A DNA stretch of 64,000 nucleotides from DASUPK01 sp963800285. Lineage in GTDB: Bacteria; Actinomycetota; Thermoleophilia; Solirubrobacterales; 70-9. Below are positions 6,232-14,052 of this stretch, in pieces (the stretch's first letter is position 1; each line of letters opens with the position of its first letter). The stretch spans positions 1 to 64,000 of the forward strand of contig CAWDAL010000012.1 of assembly GCA_963800285.1 (NCBI GenBank). The letters are read 5' to 3'. Both the position numbers and the translations under genes were made by a program. The notes under the pieces are model-generated. The model saw only the letters and a list, made by a program, of their open reading frames with translations. It was not told where the DNA came from and ran no database searches.

Positions 6232-8291
6232 GGCGCCTCGAGCGGCAGGAGCGCGTGGACCAAAGTGCCGCCGCCCGGCCGGGACGAAACGGCGAACGAT
6301 CCACCGAGCTCGGCGGCCCTCTCGCCCATGGACGTCAGGCCGACACCGGCCGGCTCGTCACCGATCCCGCGCCCGTCGTCTGAGACCTCGACCAATAGGC
6401 CGTCGTCCAGCGAGATCCGCGCGGAGCCGTGGCGAGCTCCGGCATGCCGGGAGACGTTGGTGAGGGCCTCGGTCGCGATCCGATACGCGGCCACCTCGAC
6501 GGCGGCGGGCAGGGCGGGCAGGTCCTTGGGAGCATCGACGGTGACGCTGAGGGCGCTTCCGTCGCCGAGCCTGGCCGCCTGCTCGCGCAGCGCACCCACC
6601 AGGCCGAGCTCGTCCAGCGCCGGCGGCCGAAGCTCGTAGACCACGCGGCGGATGTCCGTGATCGCATCCTGGGTCTCGGAGCGGAGGTCCGCCAGCACCT
6701 GCTCGACCTGCGGGTCGCTGGCCTTCGACCTGGCGGCGTCGAGCTGCATCGCCATCCCGGCCAGGGCCGGTCCGAGGCCGTCGTGCAGGTCGCGCCGCAG
6801 GCGCCGCCGTTCCTCCTCGCGAGCCGTCACCAGCCGCTCGCGCGAGAGCTGCAGGTCCGCGTTCAGTCGCACGGCGTGCACGGCGGGACCGGCGTGCTGG
6901 GCGAGGTCCTCGAGCAAGCGCTCGTCCGGCGTCGTCAGCTGGCGTCCAGGCGGAACCTGGATGACCAGGCTGGCGATCCTCGCCCCGTTGTAGACCAGCG
7001 GCGTGCGCCTCAGCTCGCCGCCGGCCCGGTCGCCGTGTGCGGCGGCGACCTCGACGCTCTCGTCGCGGTCGAACTCGATCGCCGCGTAGCGCAGGCGCAG
7101 CGCCTCGGCGACGGAGTCCACCACCGTCTGCACGACCTCGCCGGGAGCGAGGGTTCCCTGCAGCCGCTCCCCCAGGCGGGTCAATGCCGCGTAGGGATCC
7201 GAGCGGTCGCCGTAGACCCAGCGGTCGGCCCGGCGCTGCAGCCGAAGCCTCAGGGGCTGGACCCCGGCGGCGACGAGCCCGGCGGCAAGGACCCCCGCCA
7301 CACCCCTCTGATCGATCAGCGCGCTGAGCGCGCCGACGATCGCGACGTAGCCGATCACGATGCACACCGTCAGCGTCCCGTAGACGAGTGTCCGGTTGAT
7401 CGCCAGCTCGATGTCGAAGAGCCGGTAGCGGAGGATTCCGATCGCGACCGCCCCCGGGATGGCGATCAATAGGCCGAAGATCGCGATGCCCTGCACCACA
7501 TCGACGGCAACGCCTGTGCTCAGCCCGATGAGGATGTTGATCACCAGCGCAAGCGGGATCAGCATCGCCGCATAGGTGAACCAGAGGATCTGCAGGCGCT
7601 CGGCGCCCTCAGCGCCGCTCAGGCGGCTGCGGACCGCGAAGAAGGCGGCGAACAGGCTCCCGAGCACCCCGATGTAGAACGGGACCCAGATCAACTCGAG
7701 GGAGCTGGGGTAGGAGGGAGTCGGCTTGGCGAGGTGCTCGAACGGTGGATCGAGGGGGCCGGGATGGAAGGCGAAGCCGAGCTCCAGGCCGAGGTACGAG
7801 AGCACCGTCGCGGCGATCACCTTGCGCCAGCGCTGCGATGGCAGGCGCCCATCCGGGAAGACGAAGGCGATCGCCATCAGGAAGACGTAGATGCCAGGCC
7901 AGCCCATCTCGCTCCACATCGCCGCCCAGCCGGGCCCGGGCAGGCTGCCTGGATGGCTGATCGCCCCGTAGTACGCGTAGGGCCAGGCCAGTCCGAGGGT
8001 TGCCAGGGTCAGGCCGTTGGCGAGCAGCAACCAGCCGACGAGGTTGTCCGGCCGGCGCAGGCGGACCAGCACGCCCAGCGCCGCGCTCGTGATCGCGATC
8101 GGGATCACCAGCAGGCTGAAGCCGGAGTCGGAGTGCGGCGCCGAGAGCGAGTCGGCAGCCAGCACCGCGGAGAAGGCACAGATTGCGACGATGAGCGCGA
8201 GGCCCACCCAGGCCTCGATCGCCTGCCGGCGGCTGGCATTGGCGGGCGTCGCGAGGCTCCCCTCCGCCACGGCTCTCGAGATCGCCTCCAT
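6228..8291 (-). CDS. Membrane sensor histidine kinase (HisKA_3 type)
   Basis: The product has 687 residues. The N-terminal third holds multiple hydrophobic segments (about 30-320), including WVGLALIVAICAFSAVLAA and LLIAIPGAVAIGIL. A GAF-like region follows (about 350-460), then the HisKA_3 dimerisation/phosphoacceptor motif RRLRRDLHDGLGPALAG. The C-terminal HATPase_c domain has DDGRGIG and the G2-like GVGLTSMGERAAELGG. It phosphorylates the response regulator encoded directly downstream with a 4-base overlap. The signal is unknown. The ATG at 8291 is the first of a long open frame, and no strong ribosome-binding site is visible. Confidence 0.9.
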   Translation of the reverse strand: MEAISRAVAEGSLATPANASRRQAIEAWVGLALIVAICAFSAVLAADSLSAPHSDSGFSLLVIPIAITSAALGVLVRLRRPDNLVGWLLLANGLTLATLGLAWPYAYYGAISHPGSLPGPGWAAMWSEMGWPGIYVFLMAIAFVFPDGRLPSQRWRKVIAATVLSYLGLELGFAFHPGPLDPPFEHLAKPTPSYPSSLELIWVPFYIGVLGSLFAAFFAVRSRLSGAEGAERLQILWFTYAAMLIPLALVINILIGLSTGVAVDVVQGIAIFGLLIAIPGAVAIGILRYRLFDIELAINRTLVYGTLTVCIVIGYVAIVGALSALIDQRGVAGVLAAGLVAAGVQPLRLRLQRRADRWVYGDRSDPYAALTRLGERLQGTLAPGEVVQTVVDSVAEALRLRYAAIEFDRDESVEVAAAHGDRAGGELRRTPLVYNGARIASLVIQVPPGRQLTTPDERLLEDLAQHAGPAVHAVRLNADLQLSRERLVTAREEERRRLRRDLHDGLGPALAGMAMQLDAARSKASDPQVEQVLADLRSETQDAITDIRRVVYELRPPALDELGLVGALREQAARLGDGSALSVTVDAPKDLPALPAAVEVAAYRIATEALTNVSRHAGARHGSARISLDDGLLVEVSDDGRGIGDEPAGVGLTSMGERAAELGGSFAVSSRPGGGTLVHALLPLEAP

Positions 8292-8342
8292 AGGCTGCTC
8301 GCATTCTCCACTGCGGGCGTGGCGATGTCACGCCCTCTGAGT

Positions 8343-8400
8343 GGATTTCCCGGTTGTATCGGGACACCTGACCCAGACGGGATTTCCCGGTCAAGACGGG
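8343..8400. promoter_or_regulatory. Duplicated 21-bp motif GGATTTCCCGGT-N5-CGGG
   Basis: Identical units sit at 8343-8363 and 8380-8400: GGATTTCCCGGT, five variable bases, then CGGG. They are 37 bp apart in direct orientation, in the gap between the divergent kinase and lipoprotein genes. Exact conservation of 16 positions with a free 5-base spacer is what a duplicated operator or activator site looks like. Candidate binder: the adjacent NarL-type regulator (inference). Confidence 0.45.
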
Positions 8401-8487
8401 CTCGCAAGCCCTTGTCGGCGGGACGGTCGGGGCTGGATCGTCTCCGCACTCGCCGCGAACGGCGCGGCGGAAACGAAAGGGGATGTG

Positions 8488-8952
8488 ATGAGAATCGGGA
8501 GAAGTCATTGGGGCGCCTCCCTTGTCGCCGTGCTTGCCACTGGAGGATTGGTGGCGGGCTGTGGCGGCAGCAGCGACAGCTCGACGACCACGGCGGCGCT
8601 CAGCAAGTTCGAGTTCGTCGCCAAGGCCGACGCGACCTGTGAACGCGGGGACAAGCGGATCGAAGCCGCTGCGGAACGCTACCTCGGGCCCGGAAGGCCG
8701 ACCCGCGCCCAATTCGTGCGGTTCGCTAACGGGGCGGTGGTGCCCCAGACACAGCAGATCGTCGACGGCATCCGCGCCCTGAATCCGCCACCGGACGTGG
8801 CCGACACCGTCGACCGGATGCTCGCCGAGGCGCAGACCGTGAACGACCAGCTGAAGGCCGATCCGGAACGGCTCGCTTCGTCAGATGACCCATTCGCAGA
8901 CGTCAACCGGCTCGCCAAGGAGGCCGGTCTCGACGCCTGCGCCGGCGACTGA
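8488..8952 (+). CDS. Small putative lipoprotein
   Basis: The product has 154 residues. The N terminus is a lipoprotein signal: positive MRIGRSHW, a hydrophobic stretch, then lipobox LVAGC with the lipidated Cys near residue 25. A Ser/Thr-rich linker follows. The mature part is helical, with FVAKADATCERGDKRI near its start and GLDACAGD at the end, so two cysteines could pair. This resembles an actinobacterial family of short helical lipoproteins without assigned function. Start: ATG 8488 preceded by GAAAGGGG; longer in-frame starts upstream would bury the signal peptide. It is divergent from the kinase gene and 32 bases ahead of a membrane protein, probably one transcript. Confidence 0.75.
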   Translation: MRIGRSHWGASLVAVLATGGLVAGCGGSSDSSTTTAALSKFEFVAKADATCERGDKRIEAAAERYLGPGRPTRAQFVRFANGAVVPQTQQIVDGIRALNPPPDVADTVDRMLAEAQTVNDQLKADPERLASSDDPFADVNRLAKEAGLDACAGD

Positions 8953-8984
8953 CCCAACACCCACGACGAAAAAGGAGATTAGAC

Positions 8985-9629
8985 ATGCAGACAAGCACCT
9001 ACCATCGGGCCCTCGCGATCGCCGGGCTCATCTTCGCCGGCCTGCTCGTGGCGGCGTTCGTGCTGACCGCCAACACAGTGGACGAGAACGCCTCCGTTGA
9101 CAAGGCGTTCAGCTACTGGAGTGATCACAAGACGGTTGAGATGATCGCCGCGCTGCTCCTGCATATCGCGGCCGTGGCGCTCGTCTTCTTCGGCGCCGGG
9201 TTGCGCGCTGCCCTGCGCGGCGGTGAGGGCGAGGAATCGACCTACTCGGCGATCGCATTCGGCGGCGCCGTGTTCGCCGCGGTGGGATTCGTGGTCGCCG
9301 CCTGGGTGGGACTGGCCACCGCGACGGCCGCCGACCAGGGCGGACGCGAGGCCGTCTACACGCTCAACCAGCTGGGCGCGGCGGACTGGATCCCGTTCAC
9401 CGCTGGGCTCAGCGTGATGATGCTCGCGGCCGGGATCGGGGGCCTCCGCGCCCTGGCGCTGCCCAAGGCGGCGTCGTGGGTCGCGATCGCGGTCGGAGTG
9501 GTCGCCCTCACCCCGTTCGGGTGGGGTGGCTTCGTGGTTCTGCCCTTCTGGGTGGTCGCGGTGAGCGTGATCCTCTATCGCCGCTCGGCGGGCAGCGCGC
9601 TGCGCGCACCCGCTGCCAACGCCGCCTGA
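8985..9629 (+). CDS. Multi-pass membrane protein, function unknown
   Basis: The product has 214 residues with about six hydrophobic segments (near residues 8-28, 50-70, 85-112, 135-155, 165-180 and 182-200). An extracytoplasmic-looking NTVDENASVDKAFSYW loop follows the first helix. I do not assign a family with confidence; the layout resembles the small DUF4386-like integral membrane proteins. Start: ATG with AAGGAG eight bases upstream. It follows the lipoprotein gene and ends seven bases before a perfect hairpin terminator, so the two likely form an operon. Confidence 0.7.
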   Translation: MQTSTYHRALAIAGLIFAGLLVAAFVLTANTVDENASVDKAFSYWSDHKTVEMIAALLLHIAAVALVFFGAGLRAALRGGEGEESTYSAIAFGGAVFAAVGFVVAAWVGLATATAADQGGREAVYTLNQLGAADWIPFTAGLSVMMLAAGIGGLRALALPKAASWVAIAVGVVALTPFGWGGFVVLPFWVVAVSVILYRRSAGSALRAPAANAA

Positions 9630-9636
9630 GGAGAAG

Positions 9637-9666
9637 GGGGCCGCCGGCTCGGTGGCCGGCGGCCCC
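9637..9666 (+). terminator. 12-bp GC-rich hairpin terminator
   Basis: Arms GGGGCCGCCGGC (9637-9648) and GCCGGCGGCCCC (9655-9666) are perfectly complementary around TCGGTG, seven bases after the membrane-protein stop codon. No long T run follows, as is common in high-GC actinobacteria. Confidence 0.7.
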
Positions 9667-9768
9667 GCTTCCGACGCATCCAGAATTCATTTTGGTTTCG
9701 GTCCCTCTGACGGTCCCCCAGAACACACGAGGCTCGTATTTGCAGGCATTTCCGACCTTCCGCAACGG

Positions 9769-9828
9769 TCTCGAAAACCGTTAGGGGACCTCGGGTCCCT
9801 CGTGGGTTCGAATTCCACCCCCTCCGCC
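9769..9828 (+). repeat. tRNA-Ser 3'-end repeat, copy 3 (att site)
   Basis: The copy differs from the window's first 60 bases at only two positions: C to A in the variable arm, giving a perfect GGGACC/GGTCCC stem, and C to T in the T stem, leaving a G-T pair. The full anticodon arm AACGGT-CTCGAAA-ACCGTT is present but no D arm or 5' acceptor strand precedes it. It is followed by CTC and a GATTCGGCT stretch that also follows copy 1, suggesting it is the distal end of the integrated region. Apart from this repeat and the terminator, 9630-9972 holds no gene. Confidence 0.75.
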
Positions 9829-9972
9829 TCATAGCCTCGGATTCGGCTGATCGATGAGTTTGGACGCCCTACGTCGCCGGCCCAGCCAGACGGCGACCGC
9901 CCAGAGCCCTGACTTCACTCCGGGTGAAGACCGGCCGCGACGTTTCTCGCCCGCAGCGGCGAGAATCCCGGT

Positions 9973-10779
9973 GTGCGAGTCGCCGTGGTCGGACACGTCG
10001 AGTGGGTCGAGTTCGTGCGCGGGGACCACGTCCCGGCGGCTGGGGAGATCGTCCACGCGACCGACGGCTTCGAGGAGCCCGCCGGGGGCGGCGCCGTCGC
10101 CGCGGTCCAGCTGGCCCGGATGGCCGGGGGGTCCACGCTCCTGACGGCGCTCGGCGAGGACGATCTGGCGGAGCGGACCCGGGACCGCCTCGCCGAGCTC
10201 GGCGTGGGGGTCGACGCGGCGAAGCGGCCCCGGCCTACGCGTCGCGCCCACACCTTCCTCGACGCGCACGGTGAGCGGACCATCACCACCATCGGAGAGC
10301 GGCTCGAGCCCGAGCGGGCCGATCCGCTCGACTGGGGCGTCCTCGAGGACACCGACGGCGTCTACGTCACCGCCGGCGACGAGGCCGCGCTGCGGGCCGC
10401 CCGTACGGCGCGGGTTCTGGTCGCCTCTCCAAGGGCCGGCAGGGTCCTGGCGGAGTCCGGGGTGGCTCTCGATGCGCTGGTCTACTCCGATCGCGACGAG
10501 CTCGAAAGCGCGTTCGCTCGGGCGCTCCAGCCGCGCCCCGCGCTGCTGGCGGCGACGAGGGGGGCCGAGGGCGGGCGCTACGAGACCGCCGCCGGGAAGG
10601 CCGGGACGTGGGCGGCGGCGCCGCTGCCGGGCCCCGTGGTCGACAGCTACGGGTGCGGCGACTCCTTCGCCGGGGCGCTGACCTACGGGCTGGCCGCGGG
10701 CGAGACGGTGGAGTCCTCGCTCGAGCTCGCCGCCGAGGCGGGCGCATCCTGCCTGGCTTGGTCGGGCCCGTACGGCTGA
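9973..10779 (+). CDS. PfkB/ribokinase-family carbohydrate kinase
   Basis: The product has 268 residues, slightly short for the family. It opens with the strand MRVAVVGHVEWVEF and has the N-terminal glycine-rich GGGAVAAVQLARMAGG region near 37-52. The C-terminal signature DSYGCGDSFAGALTYGLAAG (about residues 220-239) contains the catalytic Asp of GxGD. It should phosphorylate a sugar or nucleoside with ATP; the substrate cannot be read from the sequence. GTG start. It is the first ordinary chromosomal gene after the integrated region. Its 3' end overlaps the convergent gene by 97 bases. Confidence 0.8.
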   Translation: MRVAVVGHVEWVEFVRGDHVPAAGEIVHATDGFEEPAGGGAVAAVQLARMAGGSTLLTALGEDDLAERTRDRLAELGVGVDAAKRPRPTRRAHTFLDAHGERTITTIGERLEPERADPLDWGVLEDTDGVYVTAGDEAALRAARTARVLVASPRAGRVLAESGVALDALVYSDRDELESAFARALQPRPALLAATRGAEGGRYETAAGKAGTWAAAPLPGPVVDSYGCGDSFAGALTYGLAAGETVESSLELAAEAGASCLAWSGPYG

Positions 10780-11426
10780 TCTTCGGCGTCGGTCTCCGCC
10801 TCCGCCTCCGGCTCCTCCGGGTCATCCGGCTCGTCCGGCTCGAAGGCCGCGTCGTCCACCGTGCGGTGGTAGCGCTCGCCCATCATCCCTCCGGCGAGCG
10901 CGGCCAGCAGCGGGACCACCGCGAGTACGCCGATCAACACGCCGCCGTCGGCCAGCGGCCCGCCGTCGACCGGGTCGGCCGGGAGGGAGATCGACTTGGC
11001 CGGGTCGAGCTCGCCACCGGAGATCCAGGCGGCGACAGCGAACGCAAGGACGAGCAGCACGCTGAGCAGCCAGACGCCGAGACCCTGCCGCCAGCCGTCG
11101 AAGCGGGCCATCCTGCCTGCGACATAGCCGCCGGTCAGATAGCTGAGCGCCAGGATCGCGACGGCGATCGCGCCGCCCGCGGCGACCAGGTGGTCGAAGA
11201 GGCTGGCGGCGGTCTGCCCGAAGTCGGTCACGCCGGCGGCGACGAGGCCGCCGATCAGCATCGCCACCAGGACGGCGGCGAGCCCGACGGCGGCGAGCAG
11301 CCCGAAGAAGACGGTCTCCCACTGGATCCTGCCGCCGAAGCGCTCTCGGCCGCGACGCCGGAGCATCGCCGGCTCGGTGGGGGCGGTGGCGATTACGGGT
11401 CGCTCGACCGTGGGACTGGCTCCCAT
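10683..11426 (-). CDS. Hypothetical membrane protein, four helices and acidic tail
   Basis: The product has 247 residues. Four hydrophobic segments are apparent (about residues 38-68, 82-107, 119-138 and 165-186), followed by an acidic Glu/Asp/Pro-rich C-terminal tail. No family is recognised. The ATG at 11426 follows GAGGTC closely; a TTG at 11459 is an alternative start. The last 97 bases overlap the sugar-kinase gene on the other strand, which is long for a convergent overlap, so the tail may be non-native. The gene follows the DUF47 gene on the same strand after 41 bases. Confidence 0.55.
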   Translation of the reverse strand: MGASPTVERPVIATAPTEPAMLRRRGRERFGGRIQWETVFFGLLAAVGLAAVLVAMLIGGLVAAGVTDFGQTAASLFDHLVAAGGAIAVAILALSYLTGGYVAGRMARFDGWRQGLGVWLLSVLLVLAFAVAAWISGGELDPAKSISLPADPVDGGPLADGGVLIGVLAVVPLLAALAGGMMGERYHRTVDDAAFEPDEPDDPEEPEAEAETDAEDQPYGPDQARQDAPASAASSSEDSTVSPAASP

Positions 11427-11467
11427 GACCTCATCTTGTGCGGATCGGCCTGCTTTCAAACCTCCCG

Positions 11468-12082
11468 TCAGGATTCCTTGACGACCGCGTAGACGATCCG
11501 CTCGGCGACGTCGATCACCTGGTCGCCGATCCGGGCGCAGCGGCGGTAGAGCTCGCGGCTGGAGATCCGCTCGTTGCGGGTGTCGACCGCGAGCAGGTCG
11601 GCCATGCCGCGGTAGTAGGAGTGTTCGAGCCGGCGCTCGGCGCGAATGGCCCGGTCGGCCGCCTCGTTGGCGGCGTCGGTCGATGAGCCCAGATGGCCGA
11701 TCGCGTCGGCGATCTGGCCCACAGCGTCGCGCAGGAGCACAGCCATCTCGGCGAGCCGCGCGTCGGGTGGCGACGACATCGCCTTGGACTCACTGACGAG
11801 ATCCCGCGTGTAGTCGAGGATCCAGTCGATCCCGCGCGAGAGCGCGAACAGGTCCTCCGGCGCGAGCGGCGTCACGAACGCCTCCCGCAGTTCCTCGAGC
11901 AGTTCCCGCTTGGCGGCATCCCCTCGATGCTCGATGTCTCGCAGGGAGTCGCCCGCCGCCACGTCCCCGGCCGCCCAAGCCGCGAACGCGTCGGCCCCCT
12001 CCAGCGTGATCCTCGCCTGAGCCCGCAACTGGCCGATCAGATCCGGCGTCTCCGGGAGGAACCAGCGCCGCTTCCTCCTCAT
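11468..12082 (-). CDS. DUF47/PhoU-like protein, partner of the phosphate transporter
   Basis: The product has 204 residues and is all-helical. It matches the DUF47 family of PhoU-related proteins encoded next to PiT transporters: RRWFLPETPDLIGQLRAQA at the start, SLRDIEHRGDAAKRELLEEL in the middle and RIGDQVIDVAERIVYAVVKES at the end. The Glu/Asp-rich helices in this family bind metal. It probably modulates the low-affinity phosphate permease encoded just upstream; the genes overlap by 4 bases (ATGA), indicating coupled translation. The longer in-frame extension upstream is a shadow of the transporter gene. Confidence 0.85.
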   Translation of the reverse strand: MRRKRRWFLPETPDLIGQLRAQARITLEGADAFAAWAAGDVAAGDSLRDIEHRGDAAKRELLEELREAFVTPLAPEDLFALSRGIDWILDYTRDLVSESKAMSSPPDARLAEMAVLLRDAVGQIADAIGHLGSSTDAANEAADRAIRAERRLEHSYYRGMADLLAVDTRNERISSRELYRRCARIGDQVIDVAERIVYAVVKES

Positions 12083-13092
12083 GTCAGCCACCGCCAGAGT
12101 GAGAGTCCGCCCGCGGCGAGCAGCGCCGAGATCGGCATCGTGATCAGCCAGGCGAGCCCGATCTGGCGGACCAGCGACCAGTTGACGTGGCGCAGGCGGC
12201 TTCGCCCGCCCCCGATGCCGACGACCGACGAGGCGACCACCTGCGAGGTCGAGGTCGGCGCGCCCACCAGCGACGCGCCCAGGATCACGCTCGCCGACGA
12301 GGTCTGGCTCGCCAGCCCCTCGAGCGACTCCAGGCGATAGATGCGCTGGCCCACGGTCCGAATGATCCTCCAACCGCCGAACGCCGTCCCGAGCGTCAAC
12401 GCGACGGCGCAGGCGAGGATCGACCAGGTGGGCGCGTCGCTGAGGGAGTCGACCTTCCCGGCGCCGACGAGCAGGGCCGCAATCACCCCGACCGCCTTCT
12501 GGGCGTCGTTGGCGCCGTGGCTGAAGGCGAGCGCGGACGACATGGCCCACTGGCCCGCGACCACGGACCCGTCCCAGGCGCGAGTCAGGCGGCGCCCGAG
12601 GCGCCTCAGCCCCCTGATCACGAGGAGGGCGACCAGGCCGCCGAGAACGGGGGAGATGGCGAGGGCGATCAGGGTGCCGAAGACGCCGACCGGCCTGCCC
12701 GACTCGATCCCGCCCCAGTTGACGGCGTGAATGCCCCCCTCGACCACCGCGGCGCCGACCAGCCCGCCAACCAGGGCGTGGCCGGAGCTCGAGGGCAGGC
12801 CGAGCCACCAGGTCGTCATGTTCCAGGCGACGGCCGCAGCCAGCCCCCAGCCGATGACCTCGGTGGTGGCGGACGAGGAGACGGTGACGATCCCGCCGAT
12901 CGTGTCGGCCACCGCCGCGCCGACCACGAACGGGCCGATCAGGTTGAAGACGGTGGCCAGGACGATCGCCTGGGCCGGCCGGGCGGCACGAGTCGCCACC
13001 AGCGTCGCGATCGCGTTCGAGGCGTCGTGGAGCCCGTTGGTCACCGCGAAGGCGATCGCGAGCGCCACGGCGATGGCGAGCCCGGCATCCAT
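12079..13092 (-). CDS. pit: PiT-family inorganic phosphate transporter
   Basis: The product has 337 residues and about ten membrane helices. Both halves carry the family signature around GANDA: N-terminal GLHDASNAIATLVATRA (about residues 20-36) and C-terminal FSHGANDAQKAVGVIAALL. It imports inorganic phosphate, probably as a metal-phosphate complex or with a cation, across the cytoplasmic membrane. The downstream DUF47 partner overlaps by 4 bases, the usual pairing. The gene symbol is by family. Confidence 0.9.
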   Translation of the reverse strand: MDAGLAIAVALAIAFAVTNGLHDASNAIATLVATRAARPAQAIVLATVFNLIGPFVVGAAVADTIGGIVTVSSSATTEVIGWGLAAAVAWNMTTWWLGLPSSSGHALVGGLVGAAVVEGGIHAVNWGGIESGRPVGVFGTLIALAISPVLGGLVALLVIRGLRRLGRRLTRAWDGSVVAGQWAMSSALAFSHGANDAQKAVGVIAALLVGAGKVDSLSDAPTWSILACAVALTLGTAFGGWRIIRTVGQRIYRLESLEGLASQTSSASVILGASLVGAPTSTSQVVASSVVGIGGGRSRLRHVNWSLVRQIGLAWLITMPISALLAAGGLSLWRWLT

Positions 13093-13115
13093 GCGCCGAC
13101 TCTATGTCGACCCCG

Positions 13116-13970
13116 TCAGGCCTCCGGCTTCGGCGGCGGGTACTGCGAGCGCACGAAGCGATCCCACATCCGGTCCGTCACCAGCCGGCGGGTCCCCATC
13201 ATCACCCGGGCTGAGGGAGTCACCTTGTAGCGGGTGGCCGGGCGCCCGGCGGTGAGCGCCTTGGCGATCTTTCCCGCGACAGCCTCGGGACCGGCGCCGA
13301 AGCGCGCCATCGGGCCGGTGTAGGCGCTGGCGGTCACCCTCCCGACGTCGGCGTTGAACTTGGCGTATGGACCGTGGTCCTCGACCGCGTCGATGCTGGA
13401 GCTGGCGGTCTCGCCGAACTCGGTGATGATCAGGCCCGGCTCGATCACGACGACGTCGACGCCGAACTCCTTGACCTCGAAGCGCAGCGCGTCCGAGATC
13501 GCCTCGACGGCGTGCTTGGTCGCGTGGTAGACGCCGCCTCCCGGAAAGGTCAGCTTGCCGCCCATCGAGCTGAGGTTGACGATCCGTCCCGAGCCGGCGC
13601 CGCGCATGCCCGGCAGCACCAGCTGGCACATCCGCATCAGGCCGAAGACGTTGGTCTCGAACTGGCGGCGGACGCTGTCCATCGGGATCGTCTCGATCGC
13701 GCCGCTCTGGCTGTACCCGGCGTTGTTGATCAGCGCGCCCATCGGGCCGTCCTTCTCGGCCTCCTCGACGGCCTTCTCCATCGAGCGCTCGCTCGTCACG
13801 TCGAGCTCGCCGAGCTTGCAGCCCCGTTTGCCGAGGTCCTCGATCGCATCGAGGCGCCGGGCGGTGGCGTGCACGTTCCAGCCGTCGTCGGCGAGCCGTT
13901 CGGCGGTCGCCCTTCCGATCCCCGTCGAGCAGCCCGTGATCAGCACCGGCCGCGACTTCTCAATCGCCAT
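13116..13970 (-). CDS. Short-chain dehydrogenase/reductase
   Basis: The product has 284 residues. Classical SDR features are present: cofactor loop TGCSTGIGRA (TGxxxGxG, about 13-22), NNAG near 86-89, catalytic Ser in NLSSMGG and YHATK (Tyr and Lys of YxxxK) near 155. An Arg in ATARRLD after the second strand favours NADP(H). The substrate is unknown; long-chain and steroid-like alcohols are common for this subgroup. Start: ATG 13970 preceded by GGAGAGG; the longer frame upstream lacks homology. It is divergent from a zinc alcohol dehydrogenase 82 bases away. Confidence 0.9.
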   Translation of the reverse strand: MAIEKSRPVLITGCSTGIGRATAERLADDGWNVHATARRLDAIEDLGKRGCKLGELDVTSERSMEKAVEEAEKDGPMGALINNAGYSQSGAIETIPMDSVRRQFETNVFGLMRMCQLVLPGMRGAGSGRIVNLSSMGGKLTFPGGGVYHATKHAVEAISDALRFEVKEFGVDVVVIEPGLIITEFGETASSSIDAVEDHGPYAKFNADVGRVTASAYTGPMARFGAGPEAVAGKIAKALTAGRPATRYKVTPSARVMMGTRRLVTDRMWDRFVRSQYPPPKPEA

Positions 13971-14052
13971 CAGACCTCTCCTCCGCTGAGTAGACGGGTT
14001 GCGCCTGCGGCGCACCCTCTCATCAGCCGATCCTTGCATAGGCTCCATGGGC

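Larger units (their letters stand above)
5505..9828. mobile_element. Putative integrated element 2 between tRNA-Ser 3' repeats
   Basis: The segment lies between tRNA-Ser 3' copies 2 and 3. It carries a two-component system (5575-8291), a lipoprotein (8488-8952) and a four-to-six-helix membrane protein (8985-9629), then a strong terminator. No recombinase, replication or transfer gene is present and no GTCAACGC array is seen near its right end. It could be a second island, an older remnant, or chromosomal sequence caught between attachment sites. Confidence 0.45.

Noticed and set aside
4516..6639. 707-codon open frame crossing tRNA repeat copy 2
   Set aside because: It runs through the tRNA-like repeat and across the response regulator and kinase genes in antisense; no protein family fits.
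5443..9828. Copies 2 and 3 as functional tRNA-Ser genes
   Set aside because: Neither is preceded by a D arm or 5' acceptor strand complementary to the 3' strand, so they cannot fold as complete tRNAs.
11468..12808. 446-codon frame extending the DUF47 gene upstream
   Set aside because: The first 240 codons are an out-of-frame reading of the phosphate transporter gene; DUF47 homology starts at the ATG at 12082 with an ATGA overlap.
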